From an uncultured Verrucomicrobia subdivision 3 bacterium (lineage in GTDB: Bacteria; Verrucomicrobiota; Verrucomicrobiia; Limisphaerales; UBA11358), in assembly GCA_903850425.1 (NCBI GenBank), contig CAINLR010000176.1, positions 1 through 64,000 on the forward strand: a stretch of DNA of 64,000 nt, read 5' to 3'. Below the pieces are notes generated by a model. The model worked only from the letters and a program-made list of their open reading frames with translations. It was not told where the DNA came from and made no database searches. Of this stretch, positions 1-9,228 are shown in pieces (within the stretch, counting starts at the first letter, position 1; each line of letters opens with the position of its first letter). Both the position numbers and the translations under genes were made by a program.

Positions 1-105
1 GTCGTTGGTGCCCGCACCGACGCTTCCAACGCCGTGCGTTGATCCGAATCCAGTTCCAAACCGCGTATGGGTCTTGCCATGCACCCAGTTTAAACAAATA
101 TCATG

Positions 106-2160
106 TTATGTCCACTGTATTCGAGAACACAACACTAGCAGGGTCAAGGTGGCGGCACCACTCGTGTTAGTCCCCACGCTGTTGAAGACCACGCAGCGAT
201 ACAAATCCGCATCGGCGGCTTGAATGGTGGAAACGAGCAGGTCAGGTGAAAAGGCCCCGCTGATGCGGCCGCTGTTGGCCAGACTCACGCTGCCTTTTTG
301 CCATTGATAACCCAAGGTGGGACTGCCTGTAGCGGTGACGTGGAAGGCCGCCGTGCTGCCGGCCAGCAGCGTCAGATTGGTGGGTGAACTGGTGATGATG
401 GGCGGCAACAACACCGTGAGCGTGGCCCAGCGGCTGGTCACGGAACCGTTGCCATTGGCGACAATGACGTTGTAATTGGCCGCCGCATCCGTTGGCTGCA
501 CCGGATTTAAGGTCAGATAGGAATTGGTCTGGCCGGAGAGATTGCCGGTGCCTTTGCGCCACTGATAGGAATAGGGAGCACCACTGGTGGCCGTGACGGT
601 AAAGGTGGCCGTGCCGCCTTGGGCAGCGACTTGATCCGCAGGCGTGGTGGGATCAATCGTCGGCGGAATGGCAAAAGGATCGGTGGCCAAATAGGGTTTC
701 AGGAGCACTTGGCCCACGCTGGCGTTATCCTGACTGTCGTAAATCTTTGTCAGGTTGCGGAGATTGTTGGCTAGTTCAGTTGTGGTTGGTTCGCCCCAGT
801 AGTTATTTGTAACCCAAACTGCGCCTGCGCCACTGGTTTGCAACTCGTAGGTTGAGTTGTTGGCAATTCGGTTGCCCACTATTCCGCTGAAAGTAGTTCC
901 TGAATATGCTGAGATACTCAAGCCAACATTGTTGTGGTCAACAGAACAGCCAGTCATTACTGGCATTCCAATATTAACGCCAGTTCCTGAATTATAGGAT
1001 ATCGTGCTGGCATAAATAAACGGTGTCGGACCAGAGTATTGTATTCCATTCGCATTGAAACTTACGAAGCAATTACTGACCATCAAGGATGCTGCGCCAC
1101 CACCCCAATCGCCAGAGGATATACCCCATCCGTTGTTGTTGTTCATCGTGCTGTTTACGATTGTTGCATAGCGACCACCCGTAACACCATACCCGTTGTT
1201 CGATGAAATATTACAATTCTGGATTGAGGCAGATCTAGTAAAGCTAAGCCCATTGCCTGTATTTCCAATAATTGAGCAATTTGTCGCTGTAATGTCTCCG
1301 CCGGGTCCAGATCCGGAGTATCCATTTGAGGCAGCAGCAACGCCTCCTGAATTGTTACTGATAGTGCATCCTTGCAGGTTGATTTTGGCTACAACATTAT
1401 CAGATTCTTGCGCGTAAACTATCACTCCCCAGCCAGAATGGTTTGTTACTGTGCAATTAATTAGCGTTATCTGACCGCCGGCAATACCAGGATTGTAAAT
1501 GTAATTATAATAATAGACACTTCCCCCAAAATTATTCGCCACAACACAATTAGTCATAAAAACTGGAGCAAGTCCACCAGTTAAATATCCAGCACCCACA
1601 CCTACTCCGTTGCTGGAAACTAGACAACTTGTCAAAACAACCGTGGAACTGATCCCTACTCCAAATTGCGAGCAGTGGCGGAAAGTGCAGTTCTGGACAG
1701 TTGGATTTCCACCTTCGAAGGTTAATCCTTTCACGCCATACTCAACCACGCACCAATTCAAGACCGACTCGCCATTGGTTGATACACCAAGTCTGACACC
1801 ATACCAGTCGCCGCGTTTTGCAGGCGGGGTTAAGGGTGAAGAGGTAAAATAAATTTGGTTGCTCGGCGTCCCGACCGCATTAATAATGCCGCCGCCAGCG
1901 ACCAATTCGATCCGGGAACTATCTGTTCCGCTGGCAGTGTCGTCATAATTGTTCCATGCTGCTATGTGAGTTCCGGGCAGAATTGTCAATGTGACATGAT
2001 TTGGCACGGTTACATCCCCGGTCAGTTCAATATTGCCGGACCACGTTTCATTCGCCGCCATCACGCCGGATGTGGTGATGGCCGAGGCGGTTTGGGTGAG
2101 TGTGAATAACGCCAAGCCGCACGCGGCCAGGCTTTGTATTGAGTATTTCGGAGGTTTCAT
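106..2160 (-). CDS. secreted right-handed beta-helix protein with two Ig-like domains
   Basis: A 684-residue exported protein of unknown substrate. The N-terminus (residues 1-27) is a signal peptide with a basic start and a hydrophobic core ending near TASA. Residues about 60-490 contain many short N/S-rich turns of the type 'NCTF..CSQFGVGI' and 'NNNNGWGISSG', typical of NosD-like right-handed parallel beta-helices (polysaccharide-binding or lyase folds). Two Ig-like domains follow (about 503-588 and 589-675), each with the YQW core and a 'YNVIVAN' or 'YRCVVFN' strand. The last nine residues (VLCSRIQWT) do not continue the Ig pattern and the frame then stops, so the C-terminus looks abruptly replaced. 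The usual C-terminal tail of the neighbouring secreted proteins is missing. The next secreted gene (2310-5177) lies upstream on the same strand and has a similar signal peptide. Function is not recognised. Confidence 0.8.
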   Translation of the reverse strand: MKPPKYSIQSLAACGLALFTLTQTASAITTSGVMAANETWSGNIELTGDVTVPNHVTLTILPGTHIAAWNNYDDTASGTDSSRIELVAGGGIINAVGTPSNQIYFTSSPLTPPAKRGDWYGVRLGVSTNGESVLNWCVVEYGVKGLTFEGGNPTVQNCTFRHCSQFGVGISSTVVLTSCLVSSNGVGVGAGYLTGGLAPVFMTNCVVANNFGGSVYYYNYIYNPGIAGGQITLINCTVTNHSGWGVIVYAQESDNVVAKINLQGCTISNNSGGVAAASNGYSGSGPGGDITATNCSIIGNTGNGLSFTRSASIQNCNISSNNGYGVTGGRYATIVNSTMNNNNGWGISSGDWGGGAASLMVSNCFVSFNANGIQYSGPTPFIYASTISYNSGTGVNIGMPVMTGCSVDHNNVGLSISAYSGTTFSGIVGNRIANNSTYELQTSGAGAVWVTNNYWGEPTTTELANNLRNLTKIYDSQDNASVGQVLLKPYLATDPFAIPPTIDPTTPADQVAAQGGTATFTVTATSGAPYSYQWRKGTGNLSGQTNSYLTLNPVQPTDAAANYNVIVANGNGSVTSRWATLTVLLPPIITSSPTNLTLLAGSTAAFHVTATGSPTLGYQWQKGSVSLANSGRISGAFSPDLLVSTIQAADADLYRCVVFNSVGTNTSGAATLTLLVLCSRIQWT

Positions 2161-2309
2161 TTTGGTGTTAGTTGATCGTGTGCTCTTAGTGCGTTCTTAA
2201 CTTGCTGCAAGAATTACTTTGGTTGTGTGGAATAAGACTTTGGATTTGTGTCAGGACGGATTCTCTGATAGCATGGGCTTCTGGTAACATTGTGGGTAAT
2301 TGTTGCATT

Positions 2310-5177
2310 TTATTGGGGCACTATAGAATAGTAGCGTTGTGGCTTATCCGGCGAACCGTAGTCAATAATCACGGTAGGATTGGAAACGATAGTCGCGCTC
2401 TGGATTGGCACCCAGGCCGCCGAGTAGGTTAGATTGGTGATGTATTGGACCAGGCAAGCACCGCCCACGGGACCATTGATATTCACGCCGGCATATTTCT
2501 TGGTTGCGGTCAACCACAGGCTCGCGGCAGCACTGGTGTTGGTGCCCGACGAATTCCAAACCGTGACCGTATATTGGCCCACGTTGGTGGCCCCGGCGCT
2601 GTTGAGGTTGTAACTGGAGCCCACGGCTCCGTTGATGATGCTATTGTTAAAATACCATTGATAGCTCAGCGGCATTGAACCGGTGACTGCCACGGTAAAG
2701 CTGGCGTTTGCGCCCACGTTCACAACTTGTGTCACGGGATTGGTGGTGATGGTCGGTGGCGTGGGCAGGTTGGTTGCGGAAAGCAATACGCCTTCAATTT
2801 CTGAGAAAGCTAATCCAGGAGCCCAGTTTGATCCGCCCGCACCAAAATATGCCGTGGTCGTATATGACCAGGTGGCGTGACTGGAATCCGTCACCAGATA
2901 GGTGCCGGGGGCAAGGATTATGTTAGGGTAAGCATACCAACTGCCATTGACAACCCCACCATAGGCCGTAAAACCCACCGCTGGCCATTGCCCGATCACA
3001 TTCGTCGAAACCCCCGTGATAATCTGTTTCAAACCAATGGTTCCAGGAGTAGCACCGGACCCGGAATTGTAGTGGTAGTTATAAATGGAGGTGATCAGTG
3101 TTCGTTTGGAAAGCTGAAAGACTGGATCGCTGGTCGGATTGCTCAACGTGGCATCCTGATTAAAGCTGTTATAAAGATTAAGGATTGGTAAAGAAAGGCT
3201 GGCCACTTGACTCGTTAGCGAACCGGAGATATTGCTTACCACTACCAAATAATTGCCCGTATTGGTTGGCGAAACATTGGGCACAATCAGGTTGGTGGCA
3301 TTGGCCCCAATGATGTTGGTTCCATTGAAAAACCACTGGTAAGTCAAAGGCGCAGTTCCCGTCGCTGTCACCGTAAAGGTGGCATTGCTCAGGTAACCCA
3401 CTGTCTGGCTTTGTGGTTGAGTAATGATGCTCAAGGTATTGCTGACGGCATTGGTAATCGTCAGCGTTCCATTCACCAGGCTTACCAGGTAATTGCCCTG
3501 CCGGCTGTTGGGATCAATCAGGCTGGGCACAATAGGATAAGACCCCGCCGGGCTGGCCGTGACGGCGCTACAGGCATAGCTGGCGGTGATGTTATCCGCG
3601 TTGACCAATCCCGAAATGATTCCGCCAAACACCGGATTAGCGGCCCCATATCCACGCGTGGCGTTGCTGGCTGTTACGCTCAAGGGCATTCGTTGGACAG
3701 CCAAGCTCACACTGCCGGTCGCCGAATTGTAATTAACTGTATCCGTAGGTGTGAACGCCACTGAAAGCAGATTCGTTCCTGCATTCAAGATTGCTCCGGA
3801 GGCTGGAACGTAGGCAAAGCCACCCGGCAAACTGGCCTTGGCGTTAAGTTGATTGGAGCTTAACGCAGTGCCGTAATTGATGGCTGCCGGATTGGTCCAC
3901 GTCAATACCGGCGAAGCTTTGAGCACAGCGAGAGTGGCGGGCGGACTGTTGGTGCTGCCACCGCCATTTGAAATGGCTACGGAATAATTGCCGGCATCGC
4001 TCATCAGCACCCCGGCGATGTTCAAGACGTTGGTTTGAACGCCGGAGATGCGAACATCATTGGTGAGATTGGTTCCATTCAAACGCCATTGATAGGCGAG
4101 CGCGGTTCCTGTGGCAGTGACGGTGAAACTTAGGTTGGTTCCCACAATGGCACTCTGGCTTTGGGGTTGGCCGGTGATCACAGGCGGCATGGCTAAAGAG
4201 ACAACCTTGTAATCGTCAAAAAGCAGATAGTTGTCGCCGGGATGTGCCTGATCGGTGTAATCCCATCCAGCGGCAATGGTCCAAAGGTCCCTAAGTTGAC
4301 CCGGACTGCCAATTGGTTGATTGGTAGCCAGCACCAGTCCGCCTAAAGTGGCACTCCATTTGTTTTGTGCATAGTCCAGTTGAATGACGAGTTGGTATTG
4401 GATGCCATTGGTAAAAGTTAGCGGGGTTAAAACCCAATCATTTGTTCCAGACACCGACCATATTGTCATCGAGGTATTTCCGAATGCCAAACTTAACGAT
4501 TGGTTTCCGGCTGTGTCGTAAACGTTCCAGTAAAACCAATCGTAATAGCCGTTGGAGGAATCTTCGATTGCCATAGTGGTTGAAAACTGGATCGGCTGGT
4601 TGGCAATAAAGTTTGTCAGATTGAGCGGATACCAAACATAATTGCCATATTGATTGGAACTGATTGGCGGATTGTAACCGAGGTAGGCTTGCTGGCCTTT
4701 TCCCGGGAAGAAGTCATTCACAATCCCGTTGCCATTATCCCAACTATTCAACCACCCTGCTTGTCCTCCCAAAAATGAACTTGTGTTGAAACCTTGGTTG
4801 GTTTCAAAACCTGTTTGGTAAGGGAAATTGGGATTATTACTCAACTGCACCAGTGTCATACCCCATTGCGGTCCAGAGTCGACGACTTTGTAAGCTTGGT
4901 TCGGATAAACATTAAAATTCACCCAATTGCAATTGGTGACACACATCCAGATGGACAACGTAGTGGCATTGGTAATGGGGATTTGGACCGTTTGGCTCTG
5001 AGCCAAAGTATATTGGTTGCCCAGAACCGCGATGGCGATTGTGCCGGGGACGGAAGTGGCATTGCTGACCGTAATGCTTTGCCCCATGGCAGGCACCAAG
5101 CAGTGCAGGAATAGCGCCAAGCCAAACGCGGCCAAGCCATAGACTCTTAGTTCTGCCCATTGTATTATTGTTTTCAT
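2310..5177 (-). CDS. secreted multidomain Ig-like/MBG-domain protein
   Basis: A 955-residue exported protein, probably an extracellular or surface adhesin-like structural protein; no catalytic domain is visible. The signal peptide spans about residues 1-33 (GLALFLHCLVPAMGQS). A concanavalin/LamG-like beta region covers about 105-330 (FETNQGF, LLFDDYKVV). An Ig-like domain (about 335-420) is followed by MBG-type repeats (about 420-580, with 'YGTALSSNQLNA' and 'VTASNATRGYG'). After these come an Ig domain, a unique segment (about 670-810, beginning LNLYNSFNQDATLS), another Ig domain and a C-terminal module ending QRYYSIVPQ. That tail resembles the ends of several other secreted proteins here. 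Codon use and domain style match the gene downstream at 106-2160, and the two may be a tandem pair with a 149-bp gap. Confidence 0.82.
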   Translation of the reverse strand: MKTIIQWAELRVYGLAAFGLALFLHCLVPAMGQSITVSNATSVPGTIAIAVLGNQYTLAQSQTVQIPITNATTLSIWMCVTNCNWVNFNVYPNQAYKVVDSGPQWGMTLVQLSNNPNFPYQTGFETNQGFNTSSFLGGQAGWLNSWDNGNGIVNDFFPGKGQQAYLGYNPPISSNQYGNYVWYPLNLTNFIANQPIQFSTTMAIEDSSNGYYDWFYWNVYDTAGNQSLSLAFGNTSMTIWSVSGTNDWVLTPLTFTNGIQYQLVIQLDYAQNKWSATLGGLVLATNQPIGSPGQLRDLWTIAAGWDYTDQAHPGDNYLLFDDYKVVSLAMPPVITGQPQSQSAIVGTNLSFTVTATGTALAYQWRLNGTNLTNDVRISGVQTNVLNIAGVLMSDAGNYSVAISNGGGSTNSPPATLAVLKASPVLTWTNPAAINYGTALSSNQLNAKASLPGGFAYVPASGAILNAGTNLLSVAFTPTDTVNYNSATGSVSLAVQRMPLSVTASNATRGYGAANPVFGGIISGLVNADNITASYACSAVTASPAGSYPIVPSLIDPNSRQGNYLVSLVNGTLTITNAVSNTLSIITQPQSQTVGYLSNATFTVTATGTAPLTYQWFFNGTNIIGANATNLIVPNVSPTNTGNYLVVVSNISGSLTSQVASLSLPILNLYNSFNQDATLSNPTSDPVFQLSKRTLITSIYNYHYNSGSGATPGTIGLKQIITGVSTNVIGQWPAVGFTAYGGVVNGSWYAYPNIILAPGTYLVTDSSHATWSYTTTAYFGAGGSNWAPGLAFSEIEGVLLSATNLPTPPTITTNPVTQVVNVGANASFTVAVTGSMPLSYQWYFNNSIINGAVGSSYNLNSAGATNVGQYTVTVWNSSGTNTSAAASLWLTATKKYAGVNINGPVGGACLVQYITNLTYSAAWVPIQSATIVSNPTVIIDYGSPDKPQRYYSIVPQ

Positions 5178-5254
5178 TCGCTCGTTCGGTATGGTTGATT
5201 GTTGCGTGCCTTTAAATTAGTTTGTTGAGTGATCCTGCGATTTAGCGTGGTGAG

Positions 5255-5393
5255 AATAGCCCAGCCATTTATGGCTGGGATGCGTTGCCCACCCACCGCC
5301 AAGTCTCGGCCGGGACGAAAGATTTTTTCTGCCGTCCCTGGAGGGACTTTTCATGCGAGCCATCACCACCCAGCCATGAATGGCTGGGCTATT
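5255..5393. repeat. REP/BIME-like inverted repeat element
   Basis: The left end AATAGCCCAGCCA (5255-5267) is the exact inverse of the right end TGGCTGGGCTATT (5381-5393). Each end is itself palindromic (CAGCCATTTATGGCTG and CAGCCATGAATGGCTG), and the centre carries GGGACG/CGTCCC arms. Paired REPs of this kind are common in Verrucomicrobiota intergenic DNA and are normally mobilised by REP-associated transposases; none is encoded in this window. Confidence 0.7.
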
Positions 5394-5842
5394 GTCAATG
5401 AGGGGTGGGGGCAATGTCGGAAAATGTCTTGAGTAGAGACTCAAAACCGCTGGCACCTGTTCCGAAATGATACCTTGCAAACCGGCTGTTTTTACAACGC
5501 CCATATTGTTCCTTCTGATGTTCCCCAAAGAGTTGTTGAGCCAGTGCAGTAGCTTCCATTTTTTCAAGCAAAAATCACCTTGCGGCAAGTCCCGCCTGTT
5601 GCGTGCATCGGCTTTGGCACCCAGCGGCATTAATTGACCAAAAGCATTGCTGGCAAGCTCTCCCTTTATGGCTATTTGCCAAGCGGCAATTGCTTTGGGC
5701 GAGTTTTCCTGCTCGCTTCCGGCAACTGCTTTGCATGAACCGTGTCAGCCGCCGGCGTCAAAAGGCTCAAACTGATCTCGAATTATTTCACAGGGAGCAT
5801 CCTTACGTCGGCGGCTAAGGTTCAGGTTCATGCGCGATTTCA

Positions 5843-5862
5843 TCGGGGAATGACTTCCCCGA
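5843..5862. repeat. short perfect palindrome (REP-like hairpin)
   Basis: TCGGGGAA and TTCCCCGA form an 8-bp perfect stem around a TGAC loop, followed by the arms AGCC/GGCT around a CGGT centre. No U-tract follows, so a repeat is more likely than a terminator. Confidence 0.5.
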
Positions 5863-5996
5863 CCCTCTGCCAGCCGGTGGCTGGCGAGGGAGCCTCACCA
5901 AGCCCAGTGTCAGCCTTCACCCATTGAGGCCAAATTGAGTTAAACGCATTGTCTTTCTGAGCCAAAGCCGATTAGAATGGTGGCTCGTAAATTTGC

Positions 5997-6536
5997 ATGA
6001 ACCCTGTTGCCGCCTCCATTATTGAAAAGCCCACCCGGCGCATCTTCGCGCTGGCCGCCACCGTGTTCGGGCTGGACCAGTTGACCAAATGGTTGGTGCT
6101 GCGTTCCCTCGCGACGGGCGACGAGCGCGTGATCATTCCCGGCTTCTTTAATCTCGTCCACCGCGACAACACCGGGGCCGCGTGGAGCCTGTTCACCGGC
6201 AACAACACCGTGCTCGCCATCATTGCCCTCGTGGCCCTCGTGGCGCTGTTCTACTCGCGCCGCCATTTCAGTGCGCACACCCGGTTCGGGCAGATCGCCT
6301 TTGGCCTCGTGTTCGGCGGCATCACCGGCAACCTCACCGACCGGCTGCTGCACAGCCGGCACGCGGTGGTGGACTTCCTCTATTTCTACCTGCAACCACG
6401 CGGCGGCGGCGAACTCGGCTTTCCCGCCTTCAACGTGGCGGACTCCGCCATCTGCACCGGGGTGGCGCTGATATTCCTCATCACTTGGAAGAACGAAAGT
6501 GCGCGTCCACCCGCAGAAACCTCGGCCGCCAAGTGA
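5997..6536 (+). CDS. lspA: lipoprotein signal peptidase (signal peptidase II)
   Basis: An aspartic protease of the inner membrane that cleaves the signal peptide from diacylated prolipoproteins. The 179-residue product has the usual four hydrophobic segments (about 16-36, 70-86, 98-112 and 147-165). The N-terminal DQLTK motif is present (27-31), as are HRDNTGAAW (55-63), GNLTDRL (111-117), and the catalytic aspartates in VVD (D126) and FNVAD (D149). The spacing between the two aspartates is slightly longer than usual because of a GGG-rich loop at about 134-140. rluD-type gene 6563-7513 follows 26 bp downstream on the same strand, the classical lspA-rluD pairing, so they are probably co-transcribed. 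Confidence 0.95.
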   Translation: MNPVAASIIEKPTRRIFALAATVFGLDQLTKWLVLRSLATGDERVIIPGFFNLVHRDNTGAAWSLFTGNNTVLAIIALVALVALFYSRRHFSAHTRFGQIAFGLVFGGITGNLTDRLLHSRHAVVDFLYFYLQPRGGGELGFPAFNVADSAICTGVALIFLITWKNESARPPAETSAAK

Positions 6537-6562
6537 GGTTGGCTGTGCGCCGTTAACCGCCC

Positions 6563-7513
6563 ATGTCTGAACGCAACGAACAGTTCATCATAGAGAAATC
6601 TTTGCCGTCCGCGCGGCTGGACAAGTTTCTCTGCGAAAAATTTCCCGCTGTCACGCGCGGCACGTTGCAACGGCTCATTGAGGAAGGCCACATCCGCGTC
6701 AATGGCCAGGCCGTCAAGCCCACGCATCATCCGCACGCGGGCGAACAGATTGACGTTCACTGGCCGGAAGCCAAGCCGGCTGAGGCGCAGCCGGAGAAAA
6801 TTCCGCTGGAGATTTTGTTCGAGGACAAATCGCTGCTGGTGGTCAACAAAGCCGCTGGCATCGTGGTGCATCCCGCCGCCGGACATGAGGAACACACGCT
6901 GGTCAACGCGCTGCTGCATCATTGCGACGGGTCCTTGAGCGGCATCGGTGGCGTGGCGCGCCCCGGCATCGTTCACCGGCTCGACAAGGAGACCAGCGGC
7001 TGTCTGGTGGTCGCCAAGAACGACGAGACGCATGTGGCGCTCGCGGAACAATTCGCCGGACGCCAGGTGAAAAAGATTTATCACGCGCTCGTTTGCGGCG
7101 AGCCGGGCCGCGCCACCGGGGAAATCCACGCCGCCATCGCGCGCCACCCCACGCACCGCAAACGCATGGCCGTGCGCGATGACAGTGACGGCCGCGCGGC
7201 GCACACCAGTTACCAGATTCTCGAACGCCTTTACGCTACTACCTTGATGGAGGCGCAGATCCATACCGGCCGCACACACCAGATCCGCGTGCATTTTCAA
7301 TTCATTGGCCACCCGCTCGTGGGCGACGACACCTACGGCGCGCGGCAAAATATTCGCGTCAAGGAACTGACCAACTACGCCGCGCCGCGCGTGATGCTGC
7401 ACGCGAAACAGTTGACCTTCACCCATCCGCGCACCCAGCAGCCGATGACGTTTGAAGCCCCGCTGCCGGCGGATTTCAAGGCGGCGTTGAAATCATTGCG
7501 GGTGAAAGAATAG
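6563..7513 (+). CDS. rluD: RluA/RluD-family 23S rRNA pseudouridine synthase
   Basis: Converts specific uridines of 23S rRNA (RluD sites in helix 69) to pseudouridine. The 316-residue protein has an N-terminal S4 RNA-binding domain (about 15-75, ARLDKFLCEKF...RVNGQAVK) and a PseudoU_synth_2 catalytic domain (about 88-300). The catalytic aspartate is D141 in IVHRLDKETSG. The motifs LLVVNKAAGIVVHPAAGH and GRTHQIRVHF are intact. Position directly after lspA supports RluD over RluC, although the exact rRNA target is inferred. The stop lies 12 bp from the convergent M50 protease gene, leaving little room for a terminator. Confidence 0.92.
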   Translation: MSERNEQFIIEKSLPSARLDKFLCEKFPAVTRGTLQRLIEEGHIRVNGQAVKPTHHPHAGEQIDVHWPEAKPAEAQPEKIPLEILFEDKSLLVVNKAAGIVVHPAAGHEEHTLVNALLHHCDGSLSGIGGVARPGIVHRLDKETSGCLVVAKNDETHVALAEQFAGRQVKKIYHALVCGEPGRATGEIHAAIARHPTHRKRMAVRDDSDGRAAHTSYQILERLYATTLMEAQIHTGRTHQIRVHFQFIGHPLVGDDTYGARQNIRVKELTNYAAPRVMLHAKQLTFTHPRTQQPMTFEAPLPADFKAALKSLRVKE

Positions 7514-7525
7514 CCAACTCGGTTT

Positions 7526-8437
7526 TCAATTATTGCTGGGTGGCACCGTCATCCAGTCGCCGATCGGACGCGAGGTTCCACAGTCGAGACATTGGGTGGC
7601 GCTGTATTGGGTGCCGCAATGCGGGCAGGCGGCGTTCGTGAGGAAGGTATCAAAGCCCTGGCCACATTTGCCACAGCGCCACAAGGCACCCAGCGGTGGT
7701 GCAGTTTTACAGGACGGACACGCGAAACCCGCGCGGCGCGGAATTTTGGCGATCTTCGCCAGCGCTCGTGCCTGCTTCAATCCGCCCCAGCAATTCATCA
7801 GGATGAAGGCGGCCATGATGCCCAGCCAGATGGATTGCGCGAAGATGGCCAGGCCAATCAATGCGGCGACGCCGATGAAGCCGATGATGCTGGCGGCCAT
7901 TAAACTATTGGCACGGCCAAACGGAAACCACAGCAGCGAACGCAAAATTTGTCCGCCGTCGAGCGGATAGACCGGCATTAAGTTGAAGATCAAGAGCGCG
8001 AGGTTGATGATCATGACGTTATGGATCAATTCATACGCGTTGGGGTAAATGTCATACCAATGCAGGTGAGAACTTACCGACACCAGCACGGCGAGCACCG
8101 GAATCAGCACCACGTTGACCAACGGACCGGCGGCAATGCTCCAGAGTTGCGCGCCGGGCCTTTGTGGAGGCGAGACATAAGCCACGCCGCCGAGCGGCCA
8201 GAGCACAATATCGTGTGTCTGTCCGCCAACCTGGCGGCAGGCTAGTTGATGGCCGAATTCGTGGATCAGCACGATGGCGAACAGCGATAGATACTCCAGC
8301 ACGTTCCAGATCATCGAGGAATATTCGTGCGTGCGATATTGGACGGAATAAATGGCGACGAGAAACCACGACCAGTGAACGAATACACCGATCCCCGCGA
8401 GCGAAAACAGCTTGAATGCGCCTTTGTTTGTGGGCAT
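7526..8437 (-). CDS. M50 (site-2 type) zinc metalloprotease with C-terminal zinc ribbons
   Basis: An integral-membrane metalloprotease of the rhomboid-unlike S2P class. The 303-residue protein shows the zinc motif HEFGH (59-63) in the second hydrophobic segment and the third ligand in NLMPVYPLDGGQ (D160). About five to six membrane segments lie between residues 10 and 215. The C-terminal 75 residues are cytoplasmic-like and carry four CxxC pairs (CPSC, CGKC, CPHC, CLDC), that is, two zinc-ribbon modules, as in a subset of compact S2P proteins. The start codon follows the stop of thrH with no intervening base (8437/8438), so the two genes are translationally coupled. Substrate is unknown. Confidence 0.88.
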   Translation of the reverse strand: MPTNKGAFKLFSLAGIGVFVHWSWFLVAIYSVQYRTHEYSSMIWNVLEYLSLFAIVLIHEFGHQLACRQVGGQTHDIVLWPLGGVAYVSPPQRPGAQLWSIAAGPLVNVVLIPVLAVLVSVSSHLHWYDIYPNAYELIHNVMIINLALLIFNLMPVYPLDGGQILRSLLWFPFGRANSLMAASIIGFIGVAALIGLAIFAQSIWLGIMAAFILMNCWGGLKQARALAKIAKIPRRAGFACPSCKTAPPLGALWRCGKCGQGFDTFLTNAACPHCGTQYSATQCLDCGTSRPIGDWMTVPPSNN

Positions 8438-9040
8438 TTAGAGCGCTCCTTTGATGAGCCGGAGCAACTCCGCGTGCGACTCGACCGCCTGGAACTGCGG
8501 GAATTCCGATTTCACCTTTTCCGGTGCGTGAATGAGGAAGCCCACGTTCGCCTCGCCCAGCATCGCGGTGTCGTTGTAGGAATCGCCGGCGGCCACGACG
8601 TGGTAGTTCAGCGACTTCAGGGCCGCGACGGATTTTTGTTTCTGGTTCGGCTGGCGCAATTGATAACCGGCGATGCGGTCGTTCTCCACGATGAGGCGAT
8701 GGCAGAACAACGTCGGCCAATTGAGGTGCTTCATCAGCGGTTGCGCGAACTGCTCGAAGGTGTCGGACAAAATGATGACCTGCACGAGCGAGCGGAGCTC
8801 ATCGAGAAATTCCTTGCCGCCGGGCAGGGGCTTGAGCGTGCCGATGACTTCCTGGATGTGCGAAAGTTTGATGCCGTGTTGATCCAAAATGCCAATGCGG
8901 TAGTTCATCAGCTTGTCATAATCTGGTTCGTCCCGCGTGGTGCGGCGCAGTTCGGGGATGCCGGTTTTTTCGGCGACAGCGATCCAGATTTCGGGTGTCA
9001 AAACGCCTTCCATGTCGAGAGTAACGATAGCTTGTTTCAC
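8438..9040 (-). CDS. thrH: phosphoserine phosphatase / homoserine phosphotransferase ThrH
   Basis: A HAD-superfamily enzyme that dephosphorylates phosphoserine and can transfer the phosphate to homoserine. The ThrH signature is clear along the whole length: LDMEGVL (nucleophilic aspartate, with Glu in the second position as is typical of ThrH rather than SerB), the long family-specific helical cap (TRDEPDYDKLM..R..IL), VIILSDTFEQF (motif II), the Lys region QKSVAALKS, and AAGDSYNDTAML (motif III). I chose GTG at 9040 (product begins MKQAIVTLD) because family members start close to the first motif. An upstream TTG at 9058 would add six residues. No canonical Shine-Dalgarno is visible for either. 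It is coupled to the M50 protease gene downstream. Confidence 0.9.
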   Translation of the reverse strand: MKQAIVTLDMEGVLTPEIWIAVAEKTGIPELRRTTRDEPDYDKLMNYRIGILDQHGIKLSHIQEVIGTLKPLPGGKEFLDELRSLVQVIILSDTFEQFAQPLMKHLNWPTLFCHRLIVENDRIAGYQLRQPNQKQKSVAALKSLNYHVVAAGDSYNDTAMLGEANVGFLIHAPEKVKSEFPQFQAVESHAELLRLIKGAL

Positions 9041-9228
9041 GCGGGCGGAGTTTTTCAAAAAGCGGCGGGCATGTCCAGCGCTTCAAGGAAAGCGTTTATG
9101 CGAAATGGCGGCTGGAGGTGATGGCAAGAAAGGGGCGGTAGTTTGCAAGCCGCCGCTGGCCACTTAACGGCACATTCTTAACACTGTGCGCCGGCTTAGG
9201 ATCGGCCGTTCCGGCTGTCCCCGCCATT

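Larger units (their letters stand above)
5178..5996. other. intergenic region carrying REP-like palindromes
   Basis: About 0.8 kb without a convincing gene. It holds the inverted-repeat element at 5255-5393 and the short palindrome at 5843-5862. Open frames across it read straight through these palindromes and have no ribosome-binding site or recognisable domain. The promoter for lspA should lie near the right end, but no clear -35/-10 pair is evident. Confidence 0.6.

Noticed and set aside
5217-5630. 137-residue minus-strand open frame
   Set aside because: It runs through REP palindromes (DNSPAIHGW, THPSHKWLGY) with no domain or ribosome-binding site.
5520-5745. possible third 21-bp array on the minus strand (GACTTGCCGC, GATTTTTGC)
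   Set aside because: The spacing of the best matches was 15, 47 and 22 bp, not a fixed 21-bp register.
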